64,000 nucleotides of DNA from Holothuria scabra (GCA_037179385.1 CM074185.1:52951000-53014999); one strand, 5' to 3'; counted from the first letter of the stretch, positions 36,160-49,848 are shown. Numbers and translations are program-made. The notes: a model not told the origin generated them from the sequence alone.

Positions 36160-36780
36160 ACTGCTTAGATCCCCCTATAGGCCCGGGAAATGTCATTTTC
36201 AACTGTCTCAGGGGTCTGATTTTTCAAAATTTTCTGTTCGCTCCGCGCCAACCAGTGGTGGCGCTCCGAGTGGATAGTCTTCTGGGCAGAAGTTTAGTTT
36301 CAGGTGAAGATTTTTGCAAACGTAACCTCGAAATAGCGCCTGCTTAGACCTGTAGACCCCTATAAGCATAGGAAATGACATTTTTGACTGTCTGAAGGGT
36401 CAGAGTTTTCAAAATTTCCTGTACGTTTAGCCCCAACTTATGGTGGTGCTCCACTTAAACCGCTTCATAGCAGAATTTAAGTTTCAAGTGAGCATTTTTT
36501 GCAAAAGGAAACTCGAAATAGGGACTGCTTAGATCCCCCTATAAGCCCGGGAAATGTCATTTTCAACTGTCTGAGGGTTCGGATATTTAAAAATTTTCTG
36601 TAAGCTTCACGCCAACCAATGGCGGAGCTTCGCTTTGTCTTTCTGACTGAATTTTAGTTTGGAGAGAACGTTTATTTGCAATTGAAACTTAAAATAGCAA
36701 CTGCTTGGATCCCCTTTATAAGCCTGGGAAATGCCATTTTCGACTGTCTGAGAGGTACGAATTTTCAAATTTTCTCCGCA
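36160..36780. repeat. Tandem array, about 3.5 units of 180 bp
   Basis: Units begin with CTGCTTAGATCCCC-like sequence near 36160, 36340, 36524 and 36700. They continue with GGGAAATGTCATTTTC, ACTGTCTGAGGG and a GCGCCAACCA...TGGTGGCGC hairpin. Single units of the same design lie inside the intron-1 hAT elements (two per element), so this array probably descends from such an element. Confidence 0.85.
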
Positions 36781-38499
36781 CCTGTGATGTCGTGCTTGGG
36801 GTTATGTAAGTCTATAAAGGAGAAAACTGTCGCGTCTGAATAATTTAAAATTTCTTACTGGGAGCAAAAGATATAGAAGATGAGGACGGATAGTGTTAAC
36901 TAACATATTTTGCAATAATTTAATTAATGCAATCCCTACTTTAAAGCTAGAGCTGTCGATCTCTAGAGATTACATGGAATCATGAGGTGTGAAATAATCG
37001 ATCCTCATACCTTTCTCAAACCAGGGAGCTGCCAGCTCCCTGCTCAAACACACTTCGCGTGGAGTGGGTAAATTTGAACGATTGAAGAAAAGCACATCAT
37101 CACAACAGTACATTATACCTTTTTGGGTAGAAAGAAGGAACTTAATGAGATTAGGAAATCGTTAACAGAAATCGATTCGTGGCTGTAGGCCATAGAAAGA
37201 GACGGCTCTGAAGGGAGACCTGGACGGACAAGATACACTAGAATGAATTGAGGCAGTCGAAATGCTCAATCTATCAGGGTAAAATTTTACTTAGGAAAGG
37301 ACTTCGCCTCTTGTCCCTTAGCTTCGGGCTTGATTGGGCATCATTCTTGGACCAGGGAGTTGCTAGGGGGTGAATTCTACGATAGCTTTGCCTTTTAAGA
37401 GAATTAAGAACAGCAAATACTTTACACCACGACATAAAGCAACTAATTACTCTAAATTATAGAACATCAACGGAAACTTCACGGAAGAATGGACCTAATT
37501 TCGCTTTGTGAAATATTCTGACAGTCTTATGACACCTTACAGGTATCGTCATGCCAAAGGAATTTGAACGTAAGTGGTCTCTCTTCTGATTGGCCAATAT
37601 TCAAGAATGCGGACGAAGTATTTTTGAGAGTAGGCTGGTAGGCATGATCAAATTGATGAGATTGATCCCACTAACCCGTTCGTTCGTAAACCTGTCCGTA
37701 TTATCGGCTCGAATTTTAATGACAATTCATAAAAGTGGATGAATTATGGTTGGCTGAAGCAGATGAAAAGAAATGTATAGTTTCACATCATTAATAAAGT
37801 CTCCTGCATTCTACCATATATCACTTGACACCGTTGTAGTGTGTAGATGTTACCTGTTGTCATATCTACCCTTTGATTTGGTAATTGAGCAAATGTTTAG
37901 ATCTGAAAGCAACCGAGAGCTTAACCATTCATACGCTTTAAAGGCTGTCTTTGTGCTTATATAAATGTTATCTTAAAATGAGTCGGAAGGTTATAACGAG
38001 TAGTTAAATCATTTTCTAGTTAAAATCCAGTGGGTGAAGATAAGAGAGAGACGCAATCACCAGGTGCGAATCCAGACACTCCAAAAAGGGGGAGGGGGTG
38101 GTGGTTGGACCTAAGCGAAAACAGAGGTGTGAGGGAGTTGCACTCCTAATTTCCCGTATGCTTTTACATTGTTGATGTGGCGTAAAATACTGTTGTCCGT
38201 CTCTGCCCCTGGCCCCCTGAAAATTGGGAAATTTGCCATTTGACACACATCAACTTACAATGTGGTTTATCCAACTCTTCTGACATGGAATTCAGAATTT
38301 TCTCCAAATAAAGCTCCATTTTAAGAATTATTTGTTTCAAAACTGCAATACTTTAAGCGCGATTCGCTCCCCGTAATTTGTAGTTCCTAATACAGTAGTG
38401 TTCACTCATAAATCTGTTGGGTAAACTTTTCCGAACTCTGGAAATTACAAAATCACAAGATCATCAACTTACATCAGCAACTGCAGTGATATAATAATG

Positions 38500-38960
38500 A
38501 ATTTCTTTCATAAAATTCCAAATTTTCTCCAATAAAAGTTCTTGAGTATTAAAATTTCTTGACTATTAACTGGTTAAAAAGCCTCAATTGTTAGATAACA
38601 TTGCGCAGCAACATCGATCTTTGGTCGCAGTGCAATCTCAGACTTGCCAATAAGAAATACAAATTTTTCGGTAATTTCCGAACTTTTCACATTTTCTTTT
38701 ATACGAAACCCAGAACCCAAAATTTTCCCCAATAGGCCTAAAAGCTACGTTTTATTAAATATTTGTTTAGAAAGGACAAAAATTTTGGCGGGCTTCGCGC
38801 TCCGCAAATTACGTCTCCAGAAAAACGGTGTGCACGCTCAAAAAATGGGAAAATTTGGGTGTTTGCCCCCCCCCCCCGAAAAGTGCCCAGCTACGACGAC
38901 ACTGCTCTCTACTACCATAGATTTAGTCCCCTCTCCTTTTGTCCTTCAGCATACTCTGAG
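38500..38960. repeat. Decayed repeat with G/C runs
   Basis: Contains TTTCTTTCATAAAATTCC and TTTTCTCCAATA words shared with 3650-3730, and a CCCCCCCCCCGAAAA block followed by a CAGCTACGACGACACTG-like decayed hAT end. Long frames here (38644-39063) are explained by the repeat and not by a gene. Confidence 0.4.
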
Positions 38961-41383
38961 GGGGGGGGGGATTTTTTCGTGCTTGGGAACGGACAAGAGA
39001 AAAACAAGTCCTAAACAAACACAGGAACTGTCAGAAACAAAGACAAAACACTATTTACAATAACTGACTATTTACATACACAATGACGCAACAGCAATCA
39101 CTATTTACACGAGTGGACAAGCTGATGGTGACACCCTAAGCGCAAGAAGTACTTAGCGATCACGCGAGTGTGATAACGAACACTTATGCCCCAGGTAAGA
39201 ACTCTTCGGATACATTTTTGAAAGTTCGAACTTTTTCTAAAAGTTTTAACTTATCGGAGGTTTCCCATCAGCTATCTAAAAGTAGGATGGTGTAGAGCCT
39301 CCATTCCCATTCTCAATGAGAGGGCTGCCACCCAAATTTTGGTAGCCCTGAGATGAGAACTGATGGGGCTCAAGCCGGTCGCGGGGTCACGGAGCCTAGC
39401 CATAGGCTTCCAAGTTGATAATGTGCTTATGATACCAAGTGATATCAAGTATTGGCTGAAAATAAAAGATCCTTTGTTTTCATGTGAGTTTTGCATTCTA
39501 CCATTTCGTGACCCTCGTTGACCTTCGCTGATTGACAAGTTGTGAAATATTGCCCAATTTTGCATTATCTTAAGCAAACTAGGCCTCCACATTAATAAAA
39601 GGAAAAACTTTTTTGCACTTAACATTGTGAAAATTGTCTGGTGTTGGTTATTGGTAATTTGAAAATAAATACTTGCTTTCAAGAGGATCATGACAAAGGG
39701 TATGGTAAAATAAGTAGGCCTAAAAATAAAAGCAAGACAAATTAAACAAGACAAAAGAAGGATTTGTTAGAACAAAGCGATTACAAGAGACCGGCGTCAC
39801 TCTTCACCATCCCCTGTAAACACTCTCAAATTGTTTTTTTTTTAATAATCCTTAATTACCATGTATGCGCTTTTGTGAGGTCATGGTGAAAAGAAAGGAA
39901 AGGTATGAATTTCCCCCAAAAATAGTCAAGAAGAGGAAGGTCAAAAAAGTAGGAGGTAGTCGAATAAACAGGGGTCAATTAAAAGCTGGTGATGAATTTA
40001 TTAAAATTGCATCAGTTGAAACACAACTTTGTACTGCGTTTCCTTCCTTATGGTTACATTAGAGAGCTTTAGATTTCACGACGCGGACCTCATCTAAATG
40101 ACGTCATTTGTATCTATGCCATTTCAAATACAACGCGAAACTAGAACTGCATTTGCTTTGCTTGCAAATACGCAGAATTGTAGTGCGTGTTAGAGATGTC
40201 TTTTCAGTTAGTACAGTAGCCCAGTTTTTATTTGAACTTTAGGATTTGTTCATGGCGGGAAGAGGGGCTGTTGTTTCTTTTTGGCCACTCCTCTCAACCC
40301 TATTTCTTGATAGTACAAAGATGGACCACTTGTCTCCCAGCTCCTTGGCTGGACGCATAAAGAAATCAAAGAAGAGTAACCAATGATGGAGTAAATCCGG
40401 ACCTTCTATGCTAAAAGTCAGTCACTAGCTTTATTTTGAAGCATATTTGCCAAGAATGAAGCAAGTGCTGAGTAGTCCTTGAACAAGACCGTGTACTGCG
40501 CTTAACGGTAGGACCTACTCCGTATACAGTCTATTGTGGAGTAAAATGAAGTGGACGAAGCATAGTCCCGTTCAAGGACTCGTGCTGAGTAGCCTACTTA
40601 GCCATACGTTATGCTCTGTTGTGTTGTTTACTCCTGCCTGAAATGGTTTTATCGGTTCTCGACTTCCTCTTCCACCGTTCTTTATGTTAAATAATGACGC
40701 CCTCTCAAGCTCTCTGACTGCACCGCTGCATGCATATGACAACTGTCTCGTGGAAGGCCGAACAACTGTTGACGCTGTGTGTTTTAACATCCGTGTTTCG
40801 GTAATTCGCAATGCATGCTACATGCATGCTGTCAAAACGTTTCGGTCAGACTGCTGTCAAAATAGCTTCTGCTTTTACCACTGAAATGAAGCATGATAAT
40901 AGAACTACAGCACAAGTCGCTTAATCCAATGCAGTAAAGCCAATTCGTTCCGTACAGGGAATTGGCAATACCCTGCTCCGTAGTAGCTAGATGAAGATAC
41001 TGTACAATAACGTCTTGATACTGTTCAACGATAGTGGACGCAATGGCGCCGTGTTACGTATACCAATTTGGAAGCAGCGATTGATTCTCCAGGCTTATCA
41101 CTTCAGTGTGAAAAGGCCGAACCACATTACATCGCGTTTTCTGGAAATTTATCCGCAATGCTCTTTCATGAAGCTAACTCCTTAAATCAGCCTTGCAAGT
41201 GTAGTATTTGCTTTTCTGAAGTTGATTTTTGTTTAAAGACGGCCACAGATTGCACTTACTGCTATTGTTAAAGGGTAGAGCATGGATATTTGTACGAACT
41301 AAGTTACGGTACGCGCAGGGAAATGTGTTGTGGGCCATAACAGGCTTCACAAAAGAAATTGTCAGTCGGCCAGTAAATGCCAA

Positions 41384-41408
41384 TATTGTAGTGCGGCGCA
41401 CTACAATA
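41384..41408. repeat. 25-bp perfect palindrome
   Basis: Arms TATTGTAGTGCG and CGCACTACAATA surround one central G. It lies in a locally more GC-rich stretch (40.6-41.9 kb) with several open frames of unknown meaning. Confidence 0.85.
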
Positions 41409-42224
41409 ATAACGCAACACCAAGCTGTGAAACGACCGAAAAAACGCAGGGGATGACATCATTACGTTGTAGCTGACGTCCGCGTCGTGAAATATTACGC
41501 TCACTATCATAGACAGGCAAAGGATGCAAGTACTGCGAAGGAAGGACCACATTTACAAGCTTATCTTGGTTCAACAAATCAAGAACGTTCAACATATAAA
41601 ACAGAAAACAGTGGTGATCCATTTTATTCCAAATTGCATCAATCATACATTCTGTGAAAAGAATGTTAATGAACAAATAACCGTCTCTCATTGATTGTAT
41701 TGTCCAAGGCCAATTACGGCACTCGAAGTGATAAGTTGGGGCGGGGCATTTTTGAATGGAAGAATGTGATGGTCGAGGCCAATCACAATTCAGCCAGTGA
41801 TGTTGCTCCCTAGTGACCGATTGACGGTAATTTACAAACAACCAATCAAGTGTTCAAACTTCTCGGGGTGGGGCCATATACACTGGTAGACTGGGGGCTC
41901 ACAAGATTCGATTCACTAGAGCGATCATGTGTCTTCTAAATAAAATACTACTTACTTCTACGTGAAATTAGGATTCCATATCAAGTCAGGTGTATGGAAG
42001 AGATAACCATCAGCCAGGGGTAGGATTAGGGTGTGGACTAGCAATGGGGGGGGGTTGGAGGTAGGATGTTCCTATTCGATCTGACAAAAACTAGTTGGGA
42101 TGTGGATGTGAAGTGATTCTGAAAGGCATTGCAAACCTCGACGTAAGCATTTGATGATTTCAAGGTTGAAGTGGCAGGCTTCTCTCACCATTTTAAAATT
42201 TAGTCTATCTGCGGTGGTTAGTTA

Positions 42225-42480
42225 CAGTACTTAATTAGATGAGGTTTTATGGCTAAGTTGTGAACTGATTGGTTTATGGTGGGCAGATGGGCCACTCCCT
42301 TTTTCCAGTTGTGGCTCAGAAGGATTGTTTCCCTACTCCATTGCTTACAGTATGCTGAACACCAACCACAAAGGCAAAAGGTTTTATTTTTTGTTTTGGT
42401 AGGACCTGGCCATGAATCGAACTCCAGACCTTCTGGTTACTGTGGCTGTGGTAGTTTTACCTCTTAGTTGCAAGAGAAAA
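42225..42480 (-). mobile_element. tRNA-derived SINE (family S1), copy 2, decayed
   Basis: Shares, on the + strand, CCAGTTGTGGCTCAGAAGGA, TCCCTACTCCATTGCTTA, AGGACCTGGCCATGAATCGA and CTCCAGACCTTCTGG with the copies at 30465 and 46600. The tRNA head is poorly kept. Confidence 0.65.
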
Positions 42481-45400
42481 GACTGCATCTGGGATCTATT
42501 TCATCATATCCTCCCACACATACTCCCACATGGATTTCTGAAAGTTGTAATTTTGTCAAAGTTTTATGGATTGCTATCAATGACACTGAAACTACTGGGA
42601 AACCCTCAGAATGGTGACACACATAACTATTTATACTACACAATAAAAAAACAAAAAAAAAACAAAAAAAATGAAGAAAAATAAAATACACACATCAAAA
42701 GTACTAAACAAATACAGATACAGAAAGTGAACGACAACTTCGCTTTTTGAAAAACTTTTACCATCCTTTTTTAATGCCTCATTTATTTAACCTAATATTG
42801 AAACATGATATACATACACAGCTGTGGGTACATTTTCCATTATATATGAAAGTTCATTTATATATGAAGCAATGCGACTTTACAGTAATGATGTTAGGGT
42901 GCACCTTACACAACAGGCCTAAATATCACATTTGCTAATAGAACAAGAATAAGCACTTCCGTTCTTTTAACTAGCGCCTATAAATGCGACACTAGAAAAT
43001 TACCCAAGGAACTAGTACTGACCATTGAAGCCCTAGTCACACTCTATGAGATAAGATGTACAGTGGAGGAAGTGATTTGTAGTTACTATAAACCCATTCC
43101 CACATTGAGCCACATCTTGTGCAAAATAGTCAATTGGAAAATATTGTTAGCAACTTGTTCCACTGTCCAACATCACATCTCGGTCATACCTTGTTTGAAA
43201 AAAGTGATAACAGTAGCCTTATAAATTGACTAGAGCAGCAATGCTGCAGAATCTCAATACTTTGTGAAAGTTAAGGGGACAAAGTTTCCATATTGTTGCT
43301 GATGATATTTTATGTTAATACCATAAATGCAGAAAAAAAACAGTTTTTACAATAATACTGTAACACTAAGTGATGTAGTAGTCACTGTGCTCCATACTAA
43401 AACAGAGTAAAGCAGAAATAATTAACCAGCTAGATGCAGATCAGTGACATCTTATAAATCCAGCAGTCCAATGATAGATGTTTTCCTTTTGCATTTCACA
43501 CTATCTTCTCTCAAATCACTCTCCCTAATGCTATTTTCAGTCTCTTTCAAATATTTTGGTTTTTCCTAACTTCTGAAGGAGTGAGAGCTATTTCTCTGCT
43601 GATATCTTGTTACTGTTACACTGAATAACAAGTGGGTAGAAACAGCACTCATGCAATACAGTATGTTACAGATTCTCATATACACTTCAATAAACTCTTG
43701 AGGGGTTAATTTTTTCATCGAAACATAGAGGCACTTGTATCATGCCTCCTGAACACATTTTGTGACTATACTGTAACCTGATAAATTGTAAGGAAGCTCA
43801 TTCCTCTCAAGGTAACTACTCTGCAAATATCTGCTTACAGAGCCTTATTTTAGGGTCAGACTAAGCAAGAGTATCTTCCAGTTACTTCATGCTTGAATCA
43901 GCAGAGGTGTGACACCAAGTATCTAACATCTGAGAGTTTAACTACACAATGTAAAAATTCTCAGCCAGTAAGTATCTGTGCCTAGCAACAAAGTTTTGTG
44001 TGTAAAGAAATGACAGCTTTCTTTGTTTCCATAACAACTGAAGAGTTGCCCAAATGACTTAGCACCACTAAGCAACCATCACTTTTTTAATTAGGAAAAA
44101 TTCAATGTCTTTGGCCCAAAACACAAAGAGCATGCTCTCAAATTCTCAAAGACATTGACCACTGATCAAGTCACATTTCCTTGCTCTAATGAAATTTCAT
44201 CCACTGGGTAGTGTGACAATATCTCAATACATGTTATGTGTTGAGATAAAAATTCCACAACACATTTAAAATAAATTTTGTAAGTTTTGGAAATAGATAT
44301 TTGTTGTCTAAACCTCACATTAACATCACTCTATGGTTTTTTGATGGATAAATATACATTCCTCATCTCATTCAAAAGTTTCTAACAGGTGATTTTTACA
44401 AATTATGTCTGCACTTGAATGGTGCCAAAAGGTATCCTTAGTAGCAGAATTCTGTGCAAAAATGAACACACTACAAAACATATTGGCAGTTTCTACATTT
44501 CCTTCCTTATACACAAATTTTACAAATATACTGTCATTTTAAGCTCTACCCACAAAAATAAATCTGGCAAATTGCAAAATCTAACAGCAAATTGAACATT
44601 GTTTAATAACACACAAACTATCAATATACATTTTATTTACACATTACTAGTAATTACAAAGAAGCTAATGCTCAATAAATACATCAGATGAGCCGATTGA
44701 AAATATCTCTGTACAGCCATCCAGAACAAATATTTTTACAAAACAGTTTAGCACATGTATGGCTCTCTTTTCCTACCCAGGCAGTGTAGTGACGAAATAC
44801 TGTATGGTAACCAGGGTAATAATTTCATTTTTGTTAAGTAGCAGCTATAACTGGACTTCACTAAAAAGCCCCCCTTGAATTACAATGAAAGGGTCCACTT
44901 ATAGTGATTGATATGGAGATTCCTAGCACAAATTGCTAGCTGAATGCCACTCATTACCCCACTCTTGGGAGGGGGCCAGTATACCTTGTACATTGACGAC
45001 ACACTGACTTCATCCTTTGGGCAGGACAATGGAACACATGGCCACATGCATAAGAATTTGCCTTACTCCGCATACTCTACAGGTTGACAAACCTGCTCTT
45101 GGCATTTGTGTCGGTTTGTTCTGCCCCCAAAAGAGGGTGTACTTTCCATTCTGTGAGGCAATATGCACAAGGTCTATTCCCTGATCATAGATAAGGAAAA
45201 CAACCTTGGCTGCTATCTAAACACCATGAGTTGGAGAGTAGAAACTAGTAGAGTACAAGAAAATTTTTGGATTCACAAACTTGTTTAGATGGCCAGGAAT
45301 GACCCTGCCAGGAGTTAAGCTGTATGATTGGAGCTTGCTCAAAAGCAGGATTGCTCACAAAAAAGAGAAGAAAAAAAAAAACCCAAAAATGGACAAATCG

Positions 45401-46599
45401 CAGCCTACCCAACCCTACGCATCAATATATAACACTGGTGGTCATACATTCTCATAATTTTCCATAAATTACTCAGAACAATGATTAAAGTAGTAGGCAA
45501 TAATAACTAAGAGAAGAAATTACAAATAGACGTTACTGAAAAAAGTCATGCTACGTACAGCACTACATGGGAACAATTTCTTTACATGTGTAACATATTC
45601 GACTACTTGACTACTTGAAAAAGTTTTTTTATCATAAACTTGAAGTTATAAACGCTGAGGTTGCTTCATCTGAAAATGCAGGTCAAGGGCAAGTTTTATT
45701 GCATTAATAATTTCACTAAGTAGAAAACAGGATTAAAACATTTTGACGAACTGCTCAGGTTTCTCCTCTGGTTAATAACACAGCCAGAATTATGTCACTT
45801 TCCGCTGAATGATGTAACTTTAGGTAATAAATAAATCTATTAAGTTCTTTCATCTCCGTAGCTTACATAGCCAATAGGAAACAACCAATACTTTCATATT
45901 CGAACCTCTCAGACGACCGACTCCCTTTGATAATGGGTTCCAATTGAAAGTCATAACTCTGCTGTCAAACTAAAGTACTTCTTTAAAAATCGATGGTAGT
46001 CCACTTGAAAAATTGCAACACATTACTTCTCGTTAAAATGTCAAACAAGATTTGGTTGCCTACATCTAAGTGTATGGGTGGTTTAGCAGCACCTGGATCG
46101 ACTGCTGGAGTTATGTGGCTGTCTTGGTTTGTAGTGCAATACCATGTCAAGAAAAAACACTTGCACAGGTCAACTAACCAGCCAAGTAGATGACAAAGAT
46201 GAGGTAAAGAATTTTCGAAAGCTACATTCTTCATTTTACAACTTTCTAACTGCTAGCTACACTTAAAATCTGATGTAACTTTTCAATGTAGTTTATGACT
46301 TCAATTTTCATGTATAGTTCTCGGTTCCTACTGTAATTTCTTACAGCCTTTCTCTTTGGTGTAATTAAATATATTTATGAGTTACTGAAACATGGAGATG
46401 CTAGTGACGGTTAAGAGAGCCACTTCAACACCTTATTACGTTTAGGCTATACGTAACGTTGACTTCAAGAGACAGATGTGTGAAGTAAGCATCACACTAA
46501 CTTTATCATAACAGGAGTCAAATGAAAAAATTAGTGTTTCATGCACATCTGATATTTTTACCCCCAAAATAGAAACTTTAGTATGCATATATGCACATA

Positions 46600-46860
46600 G
46601 GTTAGTAAGTTAGTTAGATGGAGTTTTACAGCCTAGTTTCCAACCAATTGCCTCAAGTCGAGCCGGCCACTGCCTTTGTTTAAGTTGTGGCTCACTGGCT
46701 TGTTTTCCTACTTCACCCCTTATGCCAAGCACCAAGCACAATGGCAGTAGGTTCTGTTTTTTAAGTCTTCGGTATGACCTAGCAAGGACTAGAACTACTG
46801 GCCTCCCAACTGCAAGACGCATGCTCTAACCACTTGACCATGCAGTTGGTCATATGAATG
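46600..46860 (-). mobile_element. tRNA-derived SINE (family S1), copy 3, best preserved
   Basis: The minus strand begins with a clear tRNA-like head: GCATGGTCAAGTGGTTAGAG (A box), CATGCGTCTTGCAGTTGG and GTAGTTCTAGTCCT (B box). The body follows with CTACTGCCATTGTGCTTGG, GTGAGCCACAACTTAAAC and GTGGCCGGCTCGACTTGAGG. It ends in ATCTAACTAACTTACTAACC. Internal pol III promoter boxes and a tetranucleotide tail are standard for SINEs. Confidence 0.85.
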
Positions 46861-47129
46861 TAGGCTGAAGAGGTGACAGTGCAGGGGGAGGGGGCACTCG
46901 CAATCCCACTTCAGGCAAAAGCAGTTGGTCCATTCGGGCAGAACATGGCCAAATCATGATAAATGGTGCCACTTCTCAGGCAATACTGATATTGCCCCCC
47001 CCACAAAAATTAACCCGTACACCTGTGCACACACAAAGTTTCACATGGATTCGATCACAATGCAAAGGCCTACTATCCATCTGAATAGGGATTAATGTGG
47101 AACAGCTCCCCCTTTAACCGTAAACTATA

Positions 47130-47460
47130 CCCAAGGTTCCTGCACTTTTTGTGGAATCAGCTTCCATGACTTTTCCATGACTTCCCCAGAACTAAAAAAC
47201 AGAGTTTCCATGATCTTCCTCTCAACTTCTTTCATAAAATGACAAAAATTGAAAGTGAGCACAACAGAAGTGAGAATACACTTTATAACATGCAATTGTG
47301 AGTCAGAGGGGAAAAATGTCACTTTGGTGAAACTTTCCCTGACTTTTCAAGGACTTAAAAAACAATTTCCCTAAATTTCAAAACTCCCCAGGCCATGAAA
47401 ATATTTTCCAAATTTTCATGAGTTTTGCCAGTTTTCCTTGACTGCAAAAACCCCTGTATG
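47130..47460. repeat. Degenerate CCATGACTTTTCC-type repeat
   Basis: Repeated short words TTCCATGACTT, TTCCCTGACTTTTCAAGGAC and TTTTCCTTGACTG mark an old dispersed repeat. Its long minus-strand frame is a by-product. Confidence 0.55.
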
Positions 47461-48329
47461 CCTCACATAGATGCTTCTGATCCTAACACTTGGAAATTTG
47501 GCCATAAAATTCCCTCTAGCTAACTAACTAGCTGATCCTAATGCTTATGCTTGGAGATAACTTCTAGATTCATGGGACTTTATCTTTCACTGGTGACAAT
47601 GGAAAGAAAAAAAAAAGAGAAAGTAATGCAATCTCTTGTGTCCCTGCTCTGAAAGTCTTTCAGTTTTGACTCATTCCAATAATTTTAGATTTTGGTGCCC
47701 ATGGCCCAATTATTTCAACTTGGGATGGAGTTATGGCAACTACAATGACATTAAAATTGGGCCCAACTGCCACTGTCTAAGGAAGGTAGTTGAGTGCAGA
47801 GTGGTTTATTTCAGCTGCTGTAAACCAATGCATTTCACATGTGTATGGATTCAAATCCTGTGCAGATGTACGCATTTTCTCTGGCCACTCCGCCTTTCCT
47901 CTCACTTGGCATAGGCTTGCCACTAAATCTGTACCCAGGCAAAGAATTTGGCTGCATGCTGAACTGAAGCACCTTCAGGTGGACCAGTTAACTAGACTTT
48001 GCTTTTGCTGACTAAGTTTTAAATTAGCCAATTGATTGGGATCTTGCAATTTGCTTACAGAAAGAATAAAAGCTGTCAGTTTTGTTCAACACTTCATGGA
48101 AACCTGAAAGACAACACACAATGGCATGCAAATTCCAAGATATGGTTTTGGTTCACATTTCAGCAATTTGAAATTCCCCTTGATTTACTTTTCTAGACAA
48201 GCTGGAGTCTGAATTCCATGAAGATGGAGTTGCAACTTTGAAGTAAAGAATGTGACGGGCAATGCGCCCATTCTTGATGTGAACTGCCTAGAGGAGAAAA
48301 GTTTTGTAAATGGTCTGAATCAACTCTAA

Positions 48330-48742
48330 TTAGTCAATACTTGATCCAATATCGTTCTGGTTCTGTGAGTATTTCGTCACCAAGAACACATCCTTGGAGG
48401 TCAAATCCTTAAAGTGTACATGTCGCCCATCTTCTCGAGCATCAACAAACACATCATCCTCATCATCCTCATCATCATCATTACTGCTGTGGCGACTCAG
48501 GAGAACTCTCCTCAGGTTCTGACATGCAGAAGCTGCCTGTCTACTAGCTAATAAAGCTAACTCGCTTGGTTTGCATGGCTGGTTGTTGGAGGATGTTGAT
48601 GACTCTAAAGATGACATGGTGAGATCTGATTGGCTGCCAGTGGAAAGTAGGTCTTGTGTGGATGTTGACAAACCTAAGGTTGAAACTACAGTATGAAGGT
48701 GACTGGCACTGTTCAACACAGCTGTTTGGTCAACAGTCTCAT
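48330..48742 (-). CDS. Unidentified gene, last coding exon
   Basis: Terminal exon on the minus strand. The acceptor is TTATTCTTACAG and entry is in phase 1, matching the phase-1 donor of the exon at 49924. It encodes 137 residues (the first split) and TAA. The sequence is Ser/Thr-rich at first (STLGLSTSTQDLLSTGSQS), then LALLASRQAASACQNLRRVL, an acidic run SSNDDDEDDEDDVFV, and ends VHFKDLTSKDVFLVTKYS plus a short tail. I do not recognise the family. Acidic, Ser-rich tails of this sort are often disordered and phosphorylated; that is inference. Confidence 0.85.
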
Positions 48743-49551
48743 CTGTAAGAATAAAGATATAGCATCTTTATTATCTCTGATTAACACCATGTTATTCAAG
48801 ATTTTTACAAAGTGACCTCCCCTCCTCCCCCTCCCCTTCCCCCAGAGTTTTCCTCTAACATGTTTAATTATTTACCCTTCTGAAAAAAAAATTGCACAAA
48901 ATTAACACAAATTTTAATGCCAAACTATTGACCTCTGACATCAAGAGTGGTACTAGACATGTTGCATTTTGGTAAGCAAGGAAGAAGTTACAACTTTTTG
49001 GTCAGTAGTGGGATTGAACAACTGGGAGGGGGGGGGGAATGGAGGAGAGTGCTTGTGGCCACTGTACCCTTCCTAAAAGCCTGGCTGAGAATAAAAACTA
49101 ATATGTCACACATTGCTTCAAAATTAATATCTTTAAACTAAGTGCAGTAGTAGCTATATTGGTTTTTCATCCACGTTGAAAGCAAGGTCCTACACATACA
49201 GTAGCTATGAGACACAGTGCTATAAATGCTCACATCAAGTGCAAAACTTATGTAATATATGTATACTTCAGTATTGAACAGCATCACACATCACCCACAC
49301 ATCATGGAATATCTGAATAGCATTTGAGAAATGTACAATCTCCACCCTCTCCCTCCCTGGGAAAAAAACACAAAAGAACCATCTGAAAGAGTAATATGAA
49401 AGGGATAACACATGATTTTGCAAAAAATGGCAATAACCTCCCAAATTAAAATTACCTGTTCATTGTAGCAACATACATGTTTGTTGTTTCTGCAATAAAT
49501 ATTTTGTCTGAGAATGTTGAATGAATCTCACTGCAGGTACATTACTCATCT

Positions 49552-49848
49552 CACTCTCTCCTCACTTAAAAGTTAAAAGTGAAATTTTAGTCATTAGAAG
49601 AGTGAAATTTATTCCAAAAGAACATAGTTTCACTCTTGATTGAGTGCCCACAGGGAACATTCTTAAAAAAGAGTGATCCCTGCAAACACTTGTTAAAGCA
49701 AAAATTTTCACTCTTTTTGTGTTAAAGTACACTTTTTTTGAGGTGAGTTTTACTATTCTTGGAGTGAATTAACACTCTAATGGAGTAAATTCAGACTTTT
49801 CACTCTAGTTACGGAGTGAATAATTTCCCATCTAATATTTTTAGAGTG
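49552..49848. mobile_element. AGAGTGAA-rich MITE, relative of the intron-2 element
   Basis: CACTCT at the left and TTTTTAGAGTG at the right, with many AGAGTGAA / TTCACTCT words between, as in 26556-26790. It lies in the intron of the minus-strand gene and ends only 75 bases beyond the donor at 49923. Confidence 0.65.

Larger units (their letters stand above)
29936..48329. other. Intergenic region between the two genes
   Basis: About 18 kb with no convincing host coding sequence. 31-34 kb and 42.7-46 kb are AT-rich without a recognisable element. Repeats inside are listed separately. The part directly below 48330 should include the 3' UTR of the minus-strand gene; minus-strand AATAAA words occur at about 47809 and 44632, but neither can be chosen from sequence alone. 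Confidence 0.5.

Noticed and set aside
39272..39754. 160-codon minus-strand open frame
   Set aside because: No recognisable motif, odd composition, no splice or polyadenylation context; probably chance or an old repeat.
41401..41841. 146-codon minus-strand open frame
   Set aside because: Looks less random than most, but I could not match it to any family and it lacks flanking gene structure; kept only as a note to the palindrome finding.
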